Notes: generated from the sequence alone by a model not told the origin. A stretch of 64,000 nucleotides of DNA from Micromonospora sp. NBC_01796 (GCF_035917455.1 NZ_CP109078.1:5192001-5256000), one strand, 5' to 3'; positions 1 through 9,335 are shown, numbered from the stretch's first letter. Translations and numbers: made by a program.

Positions 1-1
1 G

Positions 2-1420
2 ATCGGGATCGGTGGGATCGGGATGAGCGGGGTGGCCCGCCTGCTGCTCACCCGGGGCATTCCGGTCTCCGGCAGCGAGTTGCGGGAGTGGCCGGCGCTG
101 GCCTCCCTGCGGGCCCTCGGCGGCACGATCCACATGAGTCACGAGGCGGCCAACCTCGACGGGGTGGACACGGTGGTCTACTCCACCGCCATCCCGCAGG
201 ACCACCTGGAGATGGTCGAGGCGCGCCGGCGCGGGCTGCGGGTGCTGCACCGGTCGGAGGCGCTGGCCGCGGCGATGACCGGGCACCGGACGATCGCGGT
301 CGCCGGGACCCACGGCAAGACCACCACCACCTCGATGCTCACGCTGATCCTCCAGCAGGCCGGCGAGGATCCGTCGTTCGTGATCGGTGGCGAGATCTCC
401 GAGGCCGGGTCGAACGGCCACCACGGCAGCGGGCAGTACTTCGTCGCCGAGGCCGACGAGAGCGACCGCTCGTTCCTGCTCTACCGGCCGTACGTGTCGA
501 TCATCACGAACATCGACGAGGACCACCTCAACACGTACGGCGACTACGCCGGGCTGGAGGCCGGGTTCGCCGAGTTCGCCCGGCTGACCGACCGGGACGG
601 GTTCGTGGTCACCTGCGCCGACGACCCGGGCACCCACCGGCTGGCCGAGGCGCTGCGCGCGGAGGGTCGGACGGTCTACACGTACGGGCTGGCCGCCGAC
701 GCCGACCTGCGACTGTCCGAGGTGGCCTCCTCGGCCGCCGGTGCGCGTTACCTGGCCACCCTGGACGGCGAGTCGCTGGGCGAGATCCAGCTGCCGATCC
801 CCGGCCGGCACCTCGCCCTGAACAGCGCCGCCGCGGTGCTGACCGCGCTGAAGCTGGGCCTGCCGGTGTCGGCGGCGGTGACCGCCCTCGGCACCTTCCC
901 CGGCGTACGTCGGCGGTTCGAGCGCAAGGGCGTGGTCGACGGGGTGCTGGTCTACGACGAGTACGCCTACCACCCGACCTCGATGACCGCCGCGCTGCAG
1001 ACCCTGCGGGAGGTGGCCGGTGACGGGCGCCTGATCGTGGTCTTCCAGCCGTACCGGGTCTACCGCACCCGCGACCTGCAGGACCAGCTCGCCGCCGCGC
1101 TCGGCATCGCCGACGAGGTGGTGATGCTGGAGGTCTTCGGTCCCGGCGAGGTACGCCAGCCGGGGGAGGGCGCGGCGGCGCTGACCGCGGCCGTACCGCT
1201 GCCGGCGGAGCGGAAGATCTTCCTCGAGTCCTGGGCGGACGTGCCGGCCGAGGTGGTCCGGCGGGCGGGGCGGGGCGACGTGGTGGTGACCATGGGCGCG
1301 CCGCCGATCTCGCTGATGGGCGACGAGCTGCTCGCCGCGCTCGCCGGTGAGCCGGCCGAGGCCGTCCGGGACACGGTCGCGGCCCCCGGCCCGGCCGGAT
1401 CGACTCCAACCGGCGCGTGA
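2..1420 (+). CDS. murC: UDP-N-acetylmuramate--L-alanine ligase MurC, 5' end cut by window
   Basis: MurC adds L-alanine to UDP-MurNAc in the cytoplasm, the first step of peptidoglycan stem-peptide assembly. The reading frame is open from base 2 and begins GIGGIGMSG, the N-terminal nucleotide-binding loop of MurC, so only a few codons are missing and the ATG at 23 is internal. The ATP loop GTHGKTTTT lies near residue 105, ESDRSF near 153 and NIDEDHLNTYGDY near 170, all typical of Mur ligases. The visible part is 472 residues, normal for the family. It overlaps ftsQ by 4 bp (GTGA), as expected in the dcw cluster. Confidence 0.95.
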   Translation: MGIGGIGMSGVARLLLTRGIPVSGSELREWPALASLRALGGTIHMSHEAANLDGVDTVVYSTAIPQDHLEMVEARRRGLRVLHRSEALAAAMTGHRTIAVAGTHGKTTTTSMLTLILQQAGEDPSFVIGGEISEAGSNGHHGSGQYFVAEADESDRSFLLYRPYVSIITNIDEDHLNTYGDYAGLEAGFAEFARLTDRDGFVVTCADDPGTHRLAEALRAEGRTVYTYGLAADADLRLSEVASSAAGARYLATLDGESLGEIQLPIPGRHLALNSAAAVLTALKLGLPVSAAVTALGTFPGVRRRFERKGVVDGVLVYDEYAYHPTSMTAALQTLREVAGDGRLIVVFQPYRVYRTRDLQDQLAAALGIADEVVMLEVFGPGEVRQPGEGAAALTAAVPLPAERKIFLESWADVPAEVVRRAGRGDVVVTMGAPPISLMGDELLAALAGEPAEAVRDTVAAPGPAGSTPTGA

Positions 1421-2259
1421 CGCCGGGTACGCCTCCCCGAGGCCGTCCCGCCGCACCGGGTTCGGGCGCGTCCGCCGGGCCCGGTGCGACCGGCCGGGGC
1501 GGCGCCGAGCGGCGGTGGCGACTGGTCCGGGCGGGTAGTGACGCCGTACCGCCGTCGGCCCGGCGTTTCATGCGCCGGGCCCGGCAGCGCCGGTTGCGTG
1601 CCGCGCTGCCCTGGGCCAGCGTCGGCGCGGTGCTGGTGCTCGCCGCCCTGGTCACCTGGGTCGTCTACGGCACCTCGCTGTTCGGGGTCGGCGAGTTGCG
1701 GGTGACCGGCACCGCCCTGACCACCCCCGAGCAGGTACGCGGTGCGGCCGGGGTGCCGGCCGGGCTGCCGTTGGCCCGGGTGGACCTGGCCGAGGTCCGG
1801 GACCGGGTCGGTGACCTGCCGCCGGTCGAGCGGGTGACCGTGTCCCGGCAGTGGCCGGGCACCCTGCTGGTCGAGGTGGTCGAGCGGACCGCCGTGGCGG
1901 TGGTGCCCCAGGGTCGCCAGTTCGCGGTGGTGGACGGTGCGGGTGTGGTGTTCCGGACGCTGCCGCAGCGGCCGGCCGGGTTGCCGCTGGCCCGGGTCGC
2001 CTCACCGGGGCGCGACGACGCCGCCACCCGGTCGGCGTTGCAGGTGCTGGCCGCGCTGACCCCGCAGTTGCGCGAGCAGCTCGTCGAGGTGGCGGTGGAG
2101 GGTCCGGCGCGGATCGTGGTGAAACTCCGTGGCGACCGGACCGTGGTCTGGGGCGACTCGACCCGCAGCGACGCCAAGGCGACGGTGGCCACCGCGCTGC
2201 TGGGCCGGGACAGCGACACCATCGACGTCAGCTCGCCGGACGTGGTGACCATTCGCTGA
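1417..2259 (+). CDS. ftsQ: Cell division protein FtsQ (POTRA domain)
   Basis: FtsQ is a single-pass divisome protein that bridges early and late division proteins in the membrane. The 280-residue product starts at a GTG overlapping the murC stop (GTGA). It has a long Pro/Ala/Gly and Arg-rich cytoplasmic tail, one membrane segment at about 64-84, a POTRA domain at about 88-157 (starting FGVGELRVTG) and the FtsQ domain after it (PGTLLVEVVERTAVAVV). Its position between murC and ftsZ is the standard actinobacterial order. The basic, low-complexity tail is common in high-GC relatives. Confidence 0.93.
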   Translation: MTPGTPPRGRPAAPGSGASAGPGATGRGGAERRWRLVRAGSDAVPPSARRFMRRARQRRLRAALPWASVGAVLVLAALVTWVVYGTSLFGVGELRVTGTALTTPEQVRGAAGVPAGLPLARVDLAEVRDRVGDLPPVERVTVSRQWPGTLLVEVVERTAVAVVPQGRQFAVVDGAGVVFRTLPQRPAGLPLARVASPGRDDAATRSALQVLAALTPQLREQLVEVAVEGPARIVVKLRGDRTVVWGDSTRSDAKATVATALLGRDSDTIDVSSPDVVTIR

Positions 2260-2421
2260 ACCCGATGGCTGCGCCCCGGTCCGGGGTGCGGGCCGCCGGT
2301 TCCGTTGGGCCACCGGGTTCGTGAGCGCGGTTGACCGATTGTGGACGGGCGTGGCGACACGCCGCGCAGGTCCTTGGTTGACGACGCACGGGCGCTTACG
2401 TTGCCCGGAGAGGATCAGTGG

Positions 2422-2450
2422 TTGACATAACTATAACTCTCTAGTAGAGG
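2422..2450 (+). promoter_or_regulatory. Probable ftsZ promoter
   Basis: In the 297-bp space between ftsQ and ftsZ there is a perfect -35 box TTGACA (2422-2427) in an unusually A/T-rich patch. A -10-like TAGAGG lies 17 bp downstream (2445-2450); TAGTAG at 2442 is a weaker alternative. It is the best sigma-70-type match in this intergenic region and gives ftsZ a promoter separate from the upstream mur genes, as is known in other actinobacteria. The remainder of the gap shows no further gene. Confidence 0.55.
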
Positions 2451-2556
2451 GTGAGGGTTTCCCTTCGCCCGCTCGTACCGGGGGTGGATGTCGACCATGG
2501 TCCAGCCGGGCCGCGTGACGGGCCGGCGCCGCCAATCTCGAAGGGAAAGGACCCCG

Positions 2557-3687
2557 ATGACACCTCCGCACAACTACCTGGCGGTCATCAAGGTCGTCGG
2601 CATCGGTGGCGGCGGCGTCAACGCCGTCAACCGGATGATCGAGGTTGGGCTCAAGGGCGTCGAGTTCATCGCGATCAACACCGACGCCCAGGCCCTGCTG
2701 ATGAGTGACGCCGACGTCAAGCTCGACGTCGGCCGGGAGCTGACCCGGGGGCTCGGCGCGGGCGCCAACCCGGACGTCGGCAAGAACGCCGCCGAGGACC
2801 ACCGCGACGAGATCGAAGAGGTGCTCAAGGGCGCCGACATGGTCTTCGTGACCTGCGGTGAGGGCGGCGGTACGGGCACCGGCGGCGCGCCGGTGGTGGC
2901 GAACATCGCCCGCAAGCTCGGCGCCCTGACCATCGGCGTGGTGACCCGCCCGTTCTCGTTCGAGGGCAAGCGCCGGCAGGTGCAGGCCGAGGCGGGAATA
3001 GAAGAACTCCGCAACCAGTGCGACACCCTGATCGTGATCCCGAACGACCGGCTGCTCGCCCTGGGTGACCGCGGGATCAGCATGATGGACGCCTTCCGTC
3101 AGGCCGACCAGGTGCTGCTCTCCGGTGTGCAGGGCATCACCGACCTGATCACCACCCCCGGTCTGATCAACCTCGACTTCGCCGACGTCAAGAGCGTGAT
3201 GAGCGGCGCCGGCAGTGCGCTCATGGGCATCGGCAGTGCGCGTGGTGACAACCGGGCCGTGGAAGCGGCCGAGGCGGCCATCTCCAGCCCGCTGCTCGAG
3301 CAGAGCATGGACGGCGCGCGGGGCGTACTGCTCTCCATCGCCGGCGGGTCGGACCTCGGTCTGTTCGAGATCAACGACGCGGCCCAGCTCGTCACGGACG
3401 CGGCCCACCCGGATGCCAACATCATCTTCGGTGCGGTCATCGACGACGCGCTCGGCGACGAGGTCCGGGTCACCGTGATCGCGGCCGGGTTCGACGGCGG
3501 TACGCCCTCGTACAAGGCGGCCGAGCCGCCGCGCAAGGTGAGCCAGTCGCAGCCGCAGGCTCAGCCCGCCGTCGCCCACGGTTCGGCGTCGACCACCCAG
3601 AGCACCCCGCCCGCGCCGACCCAGTCGACCCGTCGGGTGCTCTTCGACGACGTCGACGTGCCGGACTTCCTCAAGAACGGTTCCTGA
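2557..3687 (+). CDS. ftsZ: Cell division GTPase FtsZ
   Basis: FtsZ is the tubulin-like GTPase that polymerises into the cytokinetic ring. The start is ATG 2557 because a strong ribosome site AAGGGAAAGG (2541-2550) sits 6 nt before it and the protein then begins [15 protein letters not shown], as in relatives; upstream in-frame starts add an Arg-rich stretch with no homology. The tubulin signature GGGTGTG is at residues 103-109. [10 protein letters not shown] and the T7 loop with [12 protein letters not shown] are intact. The C-terminal partner-binding peptide DVPDFLK ends the 376-residue protein. yggS follows 9 bp downstream. Confidence 0.98.
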   Translation: MTPPHNYLAVIKVVGIGGGGVNAVNRMIEVGLKGVEFIAINTDAQALLMSDADVKLDVGRELTRGLGAGANPDVGKNAAEDHRDEIEEVLKGADMVFVTCGEGGGTGTGGAPVVANIARKLGALTIGVVTRPFSFEGKRRQVQAEAGIEELRNQCDTLIVIPNDRLLALGDRGISMMDAFRQADQVLLSGVQGITDLITTPGLINLDFADVKSVMSGAGSALMGIGSARGDNRAVEAAEAAISSPLLEQSMDGARGVLLSIAGGSDLGLFEINDAAQLVTDAAHPDANIIFGAVIDDALGDEVRVTVIAAGFDGGTPSYKAAEPPRKVSQSQPQAQPAVAHGSASTTQSTPPAPTQSTRRVLFDDVDVPDFLKNGS

Positions 3688-3696
3688 GCCGGCCCG

Positions 3697-4443
3697 ATGA
3701 ACGCACCAGCCAGCGCGGCGCAGCTCGACCGCCGCGCGCAACTCGCGGCCAGCCTCGCCCGGACCAGGGCCAGGATCGCCGACGCGGCGGAGGCGGCCGG
3801 CCGTACGCGGGATGCGGTCACCATGGTCGCCGTGACCAAGACGTACCCGGCCAGTGACGCAGTGTTGCTGGCCGGGCTCGGTGTCCGGGAGATGGGCGAG
3901 AACCGGGACCAGGAGGCGGCGCCGAAGGCGGCCGAGGTGGCAGCCGCCGGAGTGGACGTTCGCTGGCACTTCGTCGGCCAGCTGCAGCGCAACAAGGCCC
4001 GTTCGGTGGTCACGTACGCCGACCTTGTCCATTCGGTGGACAGCGTCCGTCTGGCGGGCGCGTTGGCCGCTGCCGCGGACCGGCACCGGGACCGTCCCCT
4101 GGACGCGTTGGTGCAGGTCAGCCTCGACGGGGACGCCGACCGGGGCGGGGCACTGCCGGACAGTGTCGACACCGACCGGGGCCTGGCCCCGGTGGCGGCC
4201 GAGATCGCCCGGCACGACGGACTGCGGCTGGCCGGACTGATGGCCGTGGCGCCGCTGGGCTGGGAGCCGGAGCGGGCGTTCGCGCGCCTTGCCGAGGTGG
4301 CGGCCGGTTTCCGGGTCGACCACCCGGACGCGGGGGTGCTCTCGGCCGGCATGAGCGGCGACCTGGAGACGGCGATCACGTACGGCGCGACACATGTGCG
4401 CGTCGGTAGCGCGTTGCTCGGAATGCGTTCCACGCTGCGGTAG
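3697..4443 (+). CDS. YggS/PLPBP family pyridoxal-phosphate homeostasis protein
   Basis: This family binds PLP on a single TIM-barrel fold and controls free PLP and amino-acid balance; no catalytic reaction is established. The product is 248 residues long. The PLP lysine is in VAVTKTYPA near residue 48, and GENRDQEA, WHFVGQLQRNK and the phosphate-binding SAGMSGDLETAI are all present. The start ATG lies 9 bp after ftsZ. Linkage with ftsZ and sepF is standard. In many actinobacteria a pgeF/yfiH-type gene lies between ftsZ and yggS; it is missing here. Confidence 0.9.
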   Translation: MNAPASAAQLDRRAQLAASLARTRARIADAAEAAGRTRDAVTMVAVTKTYPASDAVLLAGLGVREMGENRDQEAAPKAAEVAAAGVDVRWHFVGQLQRNKARSVVTYADLVHSVDSVRLAGALAAAADRHRDRPLDALVQVSLDGDADRGGALPDSVDTDRGLAPVAAEIARHDGLRLAGLMAVAPLGWEPERAFARLAEVAAGFRVDHPDAGVLSAGMSGDLETAITYGATHVRVGSALLGMRSTLR

Positions 4444-4464
4444 CCTGGCAACGGACACCAAACT

Positions 4465-4477
4465 ACAACAGTGTTGT
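4465..4477. promoter_or_regulatory. 13-bp palindrome upstream of sepF
   Basis: ACAACA-G-TGTTGT is a perfect inverted repeat around one central G, about 160 bp before the sepF start and just after yggS. It lies in a short A/T-rich island inside otherwise GC-rich DNA. It could be an operator or part of a sepF promoter; no factor can be named. The rest of the 190-bp gap shows no gene. Confidence 0.3.
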
Positions 4478-4633
4478 TTGAGGCGTACTCACCGCCATCG
4501 GGGGGTTGGGGGGACGACCGGGACACCGGGCGTCGGCGAGCGGTCTCGGACCGGTGGGCACTGCAGTGTTCACGCGCGTGACAGTGGCATGGGCACGGGG
4601 GGCGTGTCGCACGGCGGACGGAGGGGCGCGGCG

Positions 4634-5350
4634 ATGGGTGCACTGCGCAAGGCGGGGGTCTGGCTCGGGCTGGTCGAAGAGGACGACGAGCGGGCCTACG
4701 ACGACGGCTACGACAACAAGGCCGGTTACCGCGGCGACTCGCGTTACCGGCAGAGCCGGTACGCCGAGGAGTTCTCCGACGAGGACGACGAGCCGGACGA
4801 GCCGCCGGCGGTGCCGCGCTCCCGGTCCACGGACCGTGGTGGTCGGCTGTCGGAGCGTGCGGGCACCCGGTCCGGTGATCCGGACCGGTCCGACAGTGAC
4901 CGGTCGGAGCGGGCCGACCGTCCGGAACGGACCGAGCGGGCCAGTGTCCGCTCCATCACCCGACCCAACTCCACCGAGCCGTCCTCCGCGCTGACGTACC
5001 ACACCCGTGACGACCTGGCGCTCGCACCGCAGGTGCAGATGCGCGAGCGGGTGGCGCCGGAGGAGGACCAGCGGTACCAGATCACGACGCTGCACCCCAC
5101 CACATACCGCGAGGCCCGCACCATCGGCGAACACTTCCGAGATGGTGTCCCTGTGATCATCAACCTCACCGAGATGGATGAGGCCGATGCCCGCCGATTG
5201 GTCGATTTCGCCGCCGGGTTGGCCTTCGGGCTGCGCGGTACGATCGAGCGCGTGACCAACCGGGTGTTCCTACTCTCACCGGCTAATGTCCAGGTCACCG
5301 CGGAGGACAAGGCCAAGATCGCTGAGGGTGGGTTTTTCAGCCTGAGTTAG
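4634..5350 (+). CDS. sepF: Cell division protein SepF
   Basis: SepF anchors FtsZ to the membrane; it is essential for division in actinobacteria, which lack FtsA. The 238-residue protein starts MGALRKAGVWLGL, the amphipathic membrane-binding helix. A long charged, disordered linker (DDE-, RSE-rich) follows, then the DUF552 core from about residue 145 (YREARTIGEHFRDGVPVIINL...MDEADARRLVDFAAGL) to the end (FFSLS). The ATG at 4634 is preceded by GGAGGGG and is preferred to upstream in-frame starts, which would place sequence before the amphipathic helix. Confidence 0.95.
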   Translation: MGALRKAGVWLGLVEEDDERAYDDGYDNKAGYRGDSRYRQSRYAEEFSDEDDEPDEPPAVPRSRSTDRGGRLSERAGTRSGDPDRSDSDRSERADRPERTERASVRSITRPNSTEPSSALTYHTRDDLALAPQVQMRERVAPEEDQRYQITTLHPTTYREARTIGEHFRDGVPVIINLTEMDEADARRLVDFAAGLAFGLRGTIERVTNRVFLLSPANVQVTAEDKAKIAEGGFFSLS

Positions 5351-5374
5351 CCCGACCGAGGGATCTCGCCTGCC

Positions 5375-5674
5375 GTGTCTTCGATCCTGTTCCAAGTCCT
5401 GTACCTGATCCTCTACATCTTTTTGCTGGTTCTTTTGGCCCGATTTGTCCTGGGGGCCGTGCTGCAGTACGGCCGCCGGTGGCAACCGGGTCGCGGAGCG
5501 TCGGCAGGACTCGAAACGGTGTGGAGCGTCACTGATCCGCCCCTCAAGGCGTTGAGGCGTGTGATCCCACCGTTGCGAATTGGTACCGTGAGCATCGACC
5601 TGGCCTCCCTTGTGCTCCTGGTTATCCTGTTCGTGCTGATGGAGTTCGTGTTAAGGCCGTTGATCCACGGGTGA
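5375..5674 (+). CDS. YggT family membrane protein
   Basis: A 99-residue integral membrane protein of the YggT/YlmG family, proposed to help arrange division or cell-envelope complexes; the biochemical role is unknown. It has two hydrophobic segments (about 4-28 and 70-95) flanking a loop with the family motif [14 protein letters not shown]. It starts at GTG 5375, 24 bp after sepF, and precedes divIVA, the usual order. The ribosome site is weak, so translation may be coupled to sepF. Confidence 0.88.
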   Translation: MSSILFQVLYLILYIFLLVLLARFVLGAVLQYGRRWQPGRGASAGLETVWSVTDPPLKALRRVIPPLRIGTVSIDLASLVLLVILFVLMEFVLRPLIHG

Positions 5675-5726
5675 ACAGCCTGGTGACCAGCGCGCTACGC
5701 GGCCGCAACTGACCCGAGGAGTTTCG

Positions 5727-6530
5727 ATGCCGCTGACCCCGGCTGACGTACACAACGTCGCCTTCAAGAAGCCGCCGATCGGCAAGCGGGGGTACGACGA
5801 GGAGGAGGTCGACGCCTTCTTGGACGAGGTCGAGCGAGAGCTCGCCCGTCTGATCGAAGAGAACAATGAGCTTCGCGCCCAGGTGGAGCGCGGCGGTCGT
5901 GGCGGCGCTCCAGCCGGCCCGGGTGCCGATCCCCGACTGGCCGCCGAGCTGAACGATGTCAAGGCCCAGCTCGACCGGGTGCAGCGCGACAAGGCGGCGG
6001 CCGAGCAGGCCGCCCGGGCGATGCAGGCCGAGCTGGAGCAGGTGCGTTCGCAGAGTGGCCCGGTCGCGGGCGGCGACGGCGAGCAGCAGGCACTGCGGGT
6101 GCTGATGATGGCGCAGCGTACGGCCGACGACCACGTGTCGGACGCCCGCCGCGAGGCCGACAAGCTGCTCTCCGACGCGCGTTCCAAGGCCGAGGAGGTC
6201 ACCCGCGAGGCGCGGGCCAAGGCCGACGCCCTCGAGCGGGACGCGCGCCAGCGCCACCAGGAGGCCATGGGCGGCCTGGACGCCAAGCGCACCGCGTTGC
6301 AGAAGCACATCGAGGAGCTCAAGCAGTTCGAGCGTGAGTACCGCACCCGGCTCAAGGCGTACCTGGAGAGCCAACTGCGGGACCTCGACGGACGTGGACA
6401 GGGTCTCGAAGCGGAGATGACCCGGACCGACGGCAATCGGTCCGGCGGCGGATCCGCGAGCCTGGCCGCGGCCGGACTGGCCAACTCCTACGGCGGCAGC
6501 CGCTCCGGCGCGCTCGAAGCCGGGCGCTGA
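5727..6530 (+). CDS. divIVA: DivIVA / Wag31 polar growth protein
   Basis: DivIVA (Wag31) marks poles and new septa by sensing membrane curvature and recruits the cell-wall growth machinery. The 267-residue product opens with the lipid-binding domain: [17 protein letters not shown], then [17 protein letters not shown]. Two coiled-coil regions follow (about 30-55 and 75-235), rich in Ala, Glu, Arg and Gln with heptad spacing, and a Gly/Ser-rich tail ends the protein. GAGGAG lies before the ATG. In this group of bacteria the protein is normally essential for apical growth. Confidence 0.96.
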   Translation: MPLTPADVHNVAFKKPPIGKRGYDEEEVDAFLDEVERELARLIEENNELRAQVERGGRGGAPAGPGADPRLAAELNDVKAQLDRVQRDKAAAEQAARAMQAELEQVRSQSGPVAGGDGEQQALRVLMMAQRTADDHVSDARREADKLLSDARSKAEEVTREARAKADALERDARQRHQEAMGGLDAKRTALQKHIEELKQFEREYRTRLKAYLESQLRDLDGRGQGLEAEMTRTDGNRSGGGSASLAAAGLANSYGGSRSGALEAGR

Positions 6531-6600
6531 CCAAGCTCGTACGGGTCGGCCCGCACCACACGACAACAACAGTTGGAAACGATGCGGCGAGGGGTGAGCC

Positions 6601-7314
6601 GTGATAGTCGGAAGTCTCCTGCTCATCCTCGTCGCGGTCGCGCTGCTCGTGCTCGGGCTGGCCAACGGTTCGAGCGTGCTGCTGATCGCCTCCATCGCGG
6701 CGAGCCTGTTGGCTGCCGTCGCACTGGTGGTGGGCGCCCGCCAGGCGGCCGCCATCCGCAACGGGGGCGGCGACCCCGAGGAGGAGTCCCTCCCGGTGGC
6801 CGGTGGCGAGGGTGTCGGTGAGCCGCACCCTCGCCGGGCCGCGGCCGGCGCTCGCGGCAACGAGTGGCGGCGGTCCGACCGGTTCGACCTCGACGACCCG
6901 GTGACCGGGCTCGACGCACCGGTCGAGGTGCTGGTCCCCCATCAGGGCGGCCAGCGTCACCAGGGTGGGCCCGACCCGATGAGCACCGACGACCCCGGCC
7001 GGCGGCAACCGGCCGAGGGCGCCGGGCCATGGGCCACGGGCCGCACCGAGGCCGGGGCGTCCGACGAGGACCCGTTCCCGGACGAGCCGGCGGAGCAGTA
7101 CGTCGCCCCCGCCGACGCGGCCCGGCTCGCCCGGATGGCCGACGACGTCCTGGTGGTCGACGGCCGGCCGCGTTACCACCTCGCCGACTGCCCGCACCTG
7201 CGGGATCGGGAGACCGAACCACTACCCGTCGGCGAGGCGGTCGAACTCGGCTTCACGCCGTGCGCCGTCTGTGAGCCGAACACCAGGCTGCTCGCCGACA
7301 CCCGCCGCGGCTGA
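6601..7314 (+). CDS. Membrane protein with C-terminal Cys/His motif, function unknown
   Basis: A 237-residue protein starting at GTG 6601 after GAGGGG. It has two membrane segments (about 3-23 and 26-47), a charged disordered middle, and a compact C-terminal module at about 180-232. The module reads YHLADCPHLRD...PLPVGEAVELGFTPCAVCEP, i.e. YHxxxC-x(n)-A-x-x-x-GxxPCxxC. This resembles the metal-binding Ada-like or thermonuclease-associated Cys modules, so zinc binding at the membrane is plausible. The position between divIVA and the DUF167 gene suggests a conserved actinobacterial gene, but I cannot name a function. Confidence 0.75.
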   Translation: MIVGSLLLILVAVALLVLGLANGSSVLLIASIAASLLAAVALVVGARQAAAIRNGGGDPEEESLPVAGGEGVGEPHPRRAAAGARGNEWRRSDRFDLDDPVTGLDAPVEVLVPHQGGQRHQGGPDPMSTDDPGRRQPAEGAGPWATGRTEAGASDEDPFPDEPAEQYVAPADAARLARMADDVLVVDGRPRYHLADCPHLRDRETEPLPVGEAVELGFTPCAVCEPNTRLLADTRRG

Positions 7315-7325
7315 GTGCCGGCACA

Positions 7326-7652
7326 GTGCCCACCGGTGAGGCCGTATCGGCCAGCACGGATCCCGTGACCGTCGCGGTACGGGTCAAGCCCGGTTCCTCG
7401 CGGATCCGGGTCGGCGGGGCCTTCGCGGGCCCGTACGGCTCGGCCCTGGTCATCGCGGTGAACCCGCCGGCCGTCGACGGCCGGGCCACCGAGGCCGCCC
7501 GGCTGGCGCTGGCGCGGGCCCTCCAGGTCCGCCCGGCCGCGGTGCTGCTGCGCTCCGGCGCGGCCAGCCGGGACAAGCTCTTCCTGGTCGAAGGCCCGGC
7601 CGAGGTGCTGGACGCCCGGCTGCGCCGGCTGCGGGACGGGATACCCGAGTGA
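7326..7652 (+). CDS. DUF167 (YggU) family protein
   Basis: A 108-residue small protein of the DUF167/YggU family. The core VAVRVKPGSSR...LVIAVNPPAVDGRATEAARLALA...VLLRSGAASRDKLFLVEGP is characteristic. The biochemical role is unknown; in many bacteria the gene is linked to yggT or yggS, as here within the same cluster. It begins at GTG 7326, 11 bp after the previous gene, and the antiporter gene follows after 22 bp, so all three are probably co-transcribed. Confidence 0.85.
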   Translation: MPTGEAVSASTDPVTVAVRVKPGSSRIRVGGAFAGPYGSALVIAVNPPAVDGRATEAARLALARALQVRPAAVLLRSGAASRDKLFLVEGPAEVLDARLRRLRDGIPE

Positions 7653-7674
7653 GGACCGTCCGCGCGGGGCGCGC

Positions 7675-9177
7675 ATGACGCACGGCCTCGATGTCGCCCT
7701 CCTGGTCGGAGCGGCGGTGCTGCTGATCGCCGTCGGCGCGGTCCGGCTCTCGACCCGGCTCGGTGTGCCCAGCCTCCTGGTCTACCTGGCCATCGGCGTG
7801 GCGATCGGCGAGTCCGGACTCGGCATCCGGTTCGACGACGCCGAACTGACCCGCGTCCTCGGCTTCTGCGCGCTGATCGTGATCATCGCCGAGGGCGGGT
7901 TGACCGCCCGGTGGAGCATGTTGCGACCGGTGCTCGGGGTGTCCGTACTGCTCTCCACCGTCGGGGTGGTGGTCAGCATCGCCGTGGTCGGGGTGGCGGT
8001 GCACCTCCTGCTCGGGCTCGACTGGCGGCTCGCCCTGCTCTACGGGGCGGTGCTCTCCTCCACCGACGCGGCCGCGATCTTCGCCACCCTGCGCCGGCTC
8101 CGGTTGCCGCCCCGGATGGTCGCCACCCTCGAGGCCGAGTCGGGCATGAACGACGCCCCGGTGGTGCTGCTGGTCATCCTGCTCGCCACCCCGGCCCTCG
8201 GCGCCCACCCGTGGTGGTGGGAGGTGCTCCTGGTCGTCTACGAACTGGTCATCGGCTCGGCGATCGGCTTCCTGGTCGGCATCGGCGGGCGGTGGACGCT
8301 GCGCCGGGCCGCGCTGCCGTCCTCCGGTCTCTACCCGATCGCCGCGGTCGGACTGACCGTGCTCGCGTACGGGGCCGGCACCGTCCTGCACGCCTCCGGC
8401 TTCATCGCCGTGTACGTCGCGGGCGTGGTGCTGGGCAACGCCCGCCTCCCGCACCGCCAGTCGATCCTGGGATTCGCCGACGGGCTCGCCTGGCTGGCCC
8501 AGATCGGGCTGTTCGTCCTGCTCGGGCTGCTCGTCTCACCCGGCCGCCTGGGCAACGCGCTGCTGCCGGCCGTGGTCGCCGGGGTGGCCCTGGTCTTCGT
8601 GGCCCGGCCGCTGTCGGTCGCGGTCTCCGCCTCACCGTTCGGTACGAAGCTGCGCGACCAGGTCTTCCTGTCCTGGGCCGGGCTGCGCGGGGCGGTGCCG
8701 ATCGTGCTGGCGACGATCCCGCTCTCCGAACGGATGCCCGGCGCCGACCGGCTCTTCGACGCGGTGTTCGTACTGGTGGTGATCTTCACGGTGGTGCAGA
8801 CCTCGACGCTCGCCCCGGTGGCTCGCTGGCTCGGGGTGGTCGCCCCGGCGGAGGTGTCCGAACTGCGGGTGGAGACGGCCCCGCTGGAGCGGATGGGCGC
8901 GGACCTGCTGCAGTTGGAGATCCCGTCGGGTTCCCGACTCGCCGGGGTGCACATCGACGAACTCCGGCTCCCGGTCGGCGCCTCGGTGACCCTGGTGCTG
9001 CGCGAGGGGAGCGGGTTCGTACCGGCTCCGGACACCCGGTTGAAGGTCGGCGACAGCCTGCTCGTGGTCGCCACCGAGCAGGTCCGGGACGCCGCCGAGA
9101 GCCGGCTGCGGGCGGTCAGCCGACGCGGGCGACTGGCCCGCTGGTTCGGCGAAAGCGGGGACGATCGTGACACATGA
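7675..9177 (+). CDS. Potassium/proton antiporter, CPA1 family with TrkA-C domain
   Basis: The 500-residue product has about 12 hydrophobic segments over residues 5-390. It contains the CPA signature around SSTDAAAIFATLRR and the following EAESGMNDAP, the ion-site region of NhaP-type exchangers. A soluble C-terminal RCK/TrkA-C domain follows at about 400-480 (PLERMGADLLQLEIPSGSRLAGVHIDEL...LKVGDSLLVVAT). The architecture matches bacterial K+/H+ exchangers of the NhaP2/CvrA type, used for K+ extrusion and osmotic or pH adaptation. A role in Na+ transport cannot be excluded from sequence. It is the last gene of the divIVA-side transcription unit. Confidence 0.85.
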   Translation: MTHGLDVALLVGAAVLLIAVGAVRLSTRLGVPSLLVYLAIGVAIGESGLGIRFDDAELTRVLGFCALIVIIAEGGLTARWSMLRPVLGVSVLLSTVGVVVSIAVVGVAVHLLLGLDWRLALLYGAVLSSTDAAAIFATLRRLRLPPRMVATLEAESGMNDAPVVLLVILLATPALGAHPWWWEVLLVVYELVIGSAIGFLVGIGGRWTLRRAALPSSGLYPIAAVGLTVLAYGAGTVLHASGFIAVYVAGVVLGNARLPHRQSILGFADGLAWLAQIGLFVLLGLLVSPGRLGNALLPAVVAGVALVFVARPLSVAVSASPFGTKLRDQVFLSWAGLRGAVPIVLATIPLSERMPGADRLFDAVFVLVVIFTVVQTSTLAPVARWLGVVAPAEVSELRVETAPLERMGADLLQLEIPSGSRLAGVHIDELRLPVGASVTLVLREGSGFVPAPDTRLKVGDSLLVVATEQVRDAAESRLRAVSRRGRLARWFGESGDDRDT

Positions 9178-9245
9178 TCTGCTAGGTTCTTTTTGCCCGG
9201 ATTAGGGATTACTCCGGGCTGAAATGCGTGACATCGGTGCGGCGT

Positions 9246-9274
9246 GTTGTCGGACGTCTGTACGTTCCGTATTC
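9246..9274 (+). promoter_or_regulatory. Candidate promoter upstream of the dksA region
   Basis: TTGTCG (9246-9251) and TATTCT (9269-9274) are separated by exactly 17 bp in an A/T-richer stretch of the 158-bp gap after the antiporter gene. It would drive the small ORF at 9336 and dksA. Confidence 0.4.
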
Positions 9275-9335
9275 TTGCCAACCTCCGGAGTGCGCGGCGG
9301 CCCGCCGCGCGCCCGTTTTGCAACTGGGGGACGCT

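Noticed and set aside
2431-4461. A 676-codon minus-strand open frame
   Set aside because: Antisense shadow of ftsZ and yggS, both certain genes.
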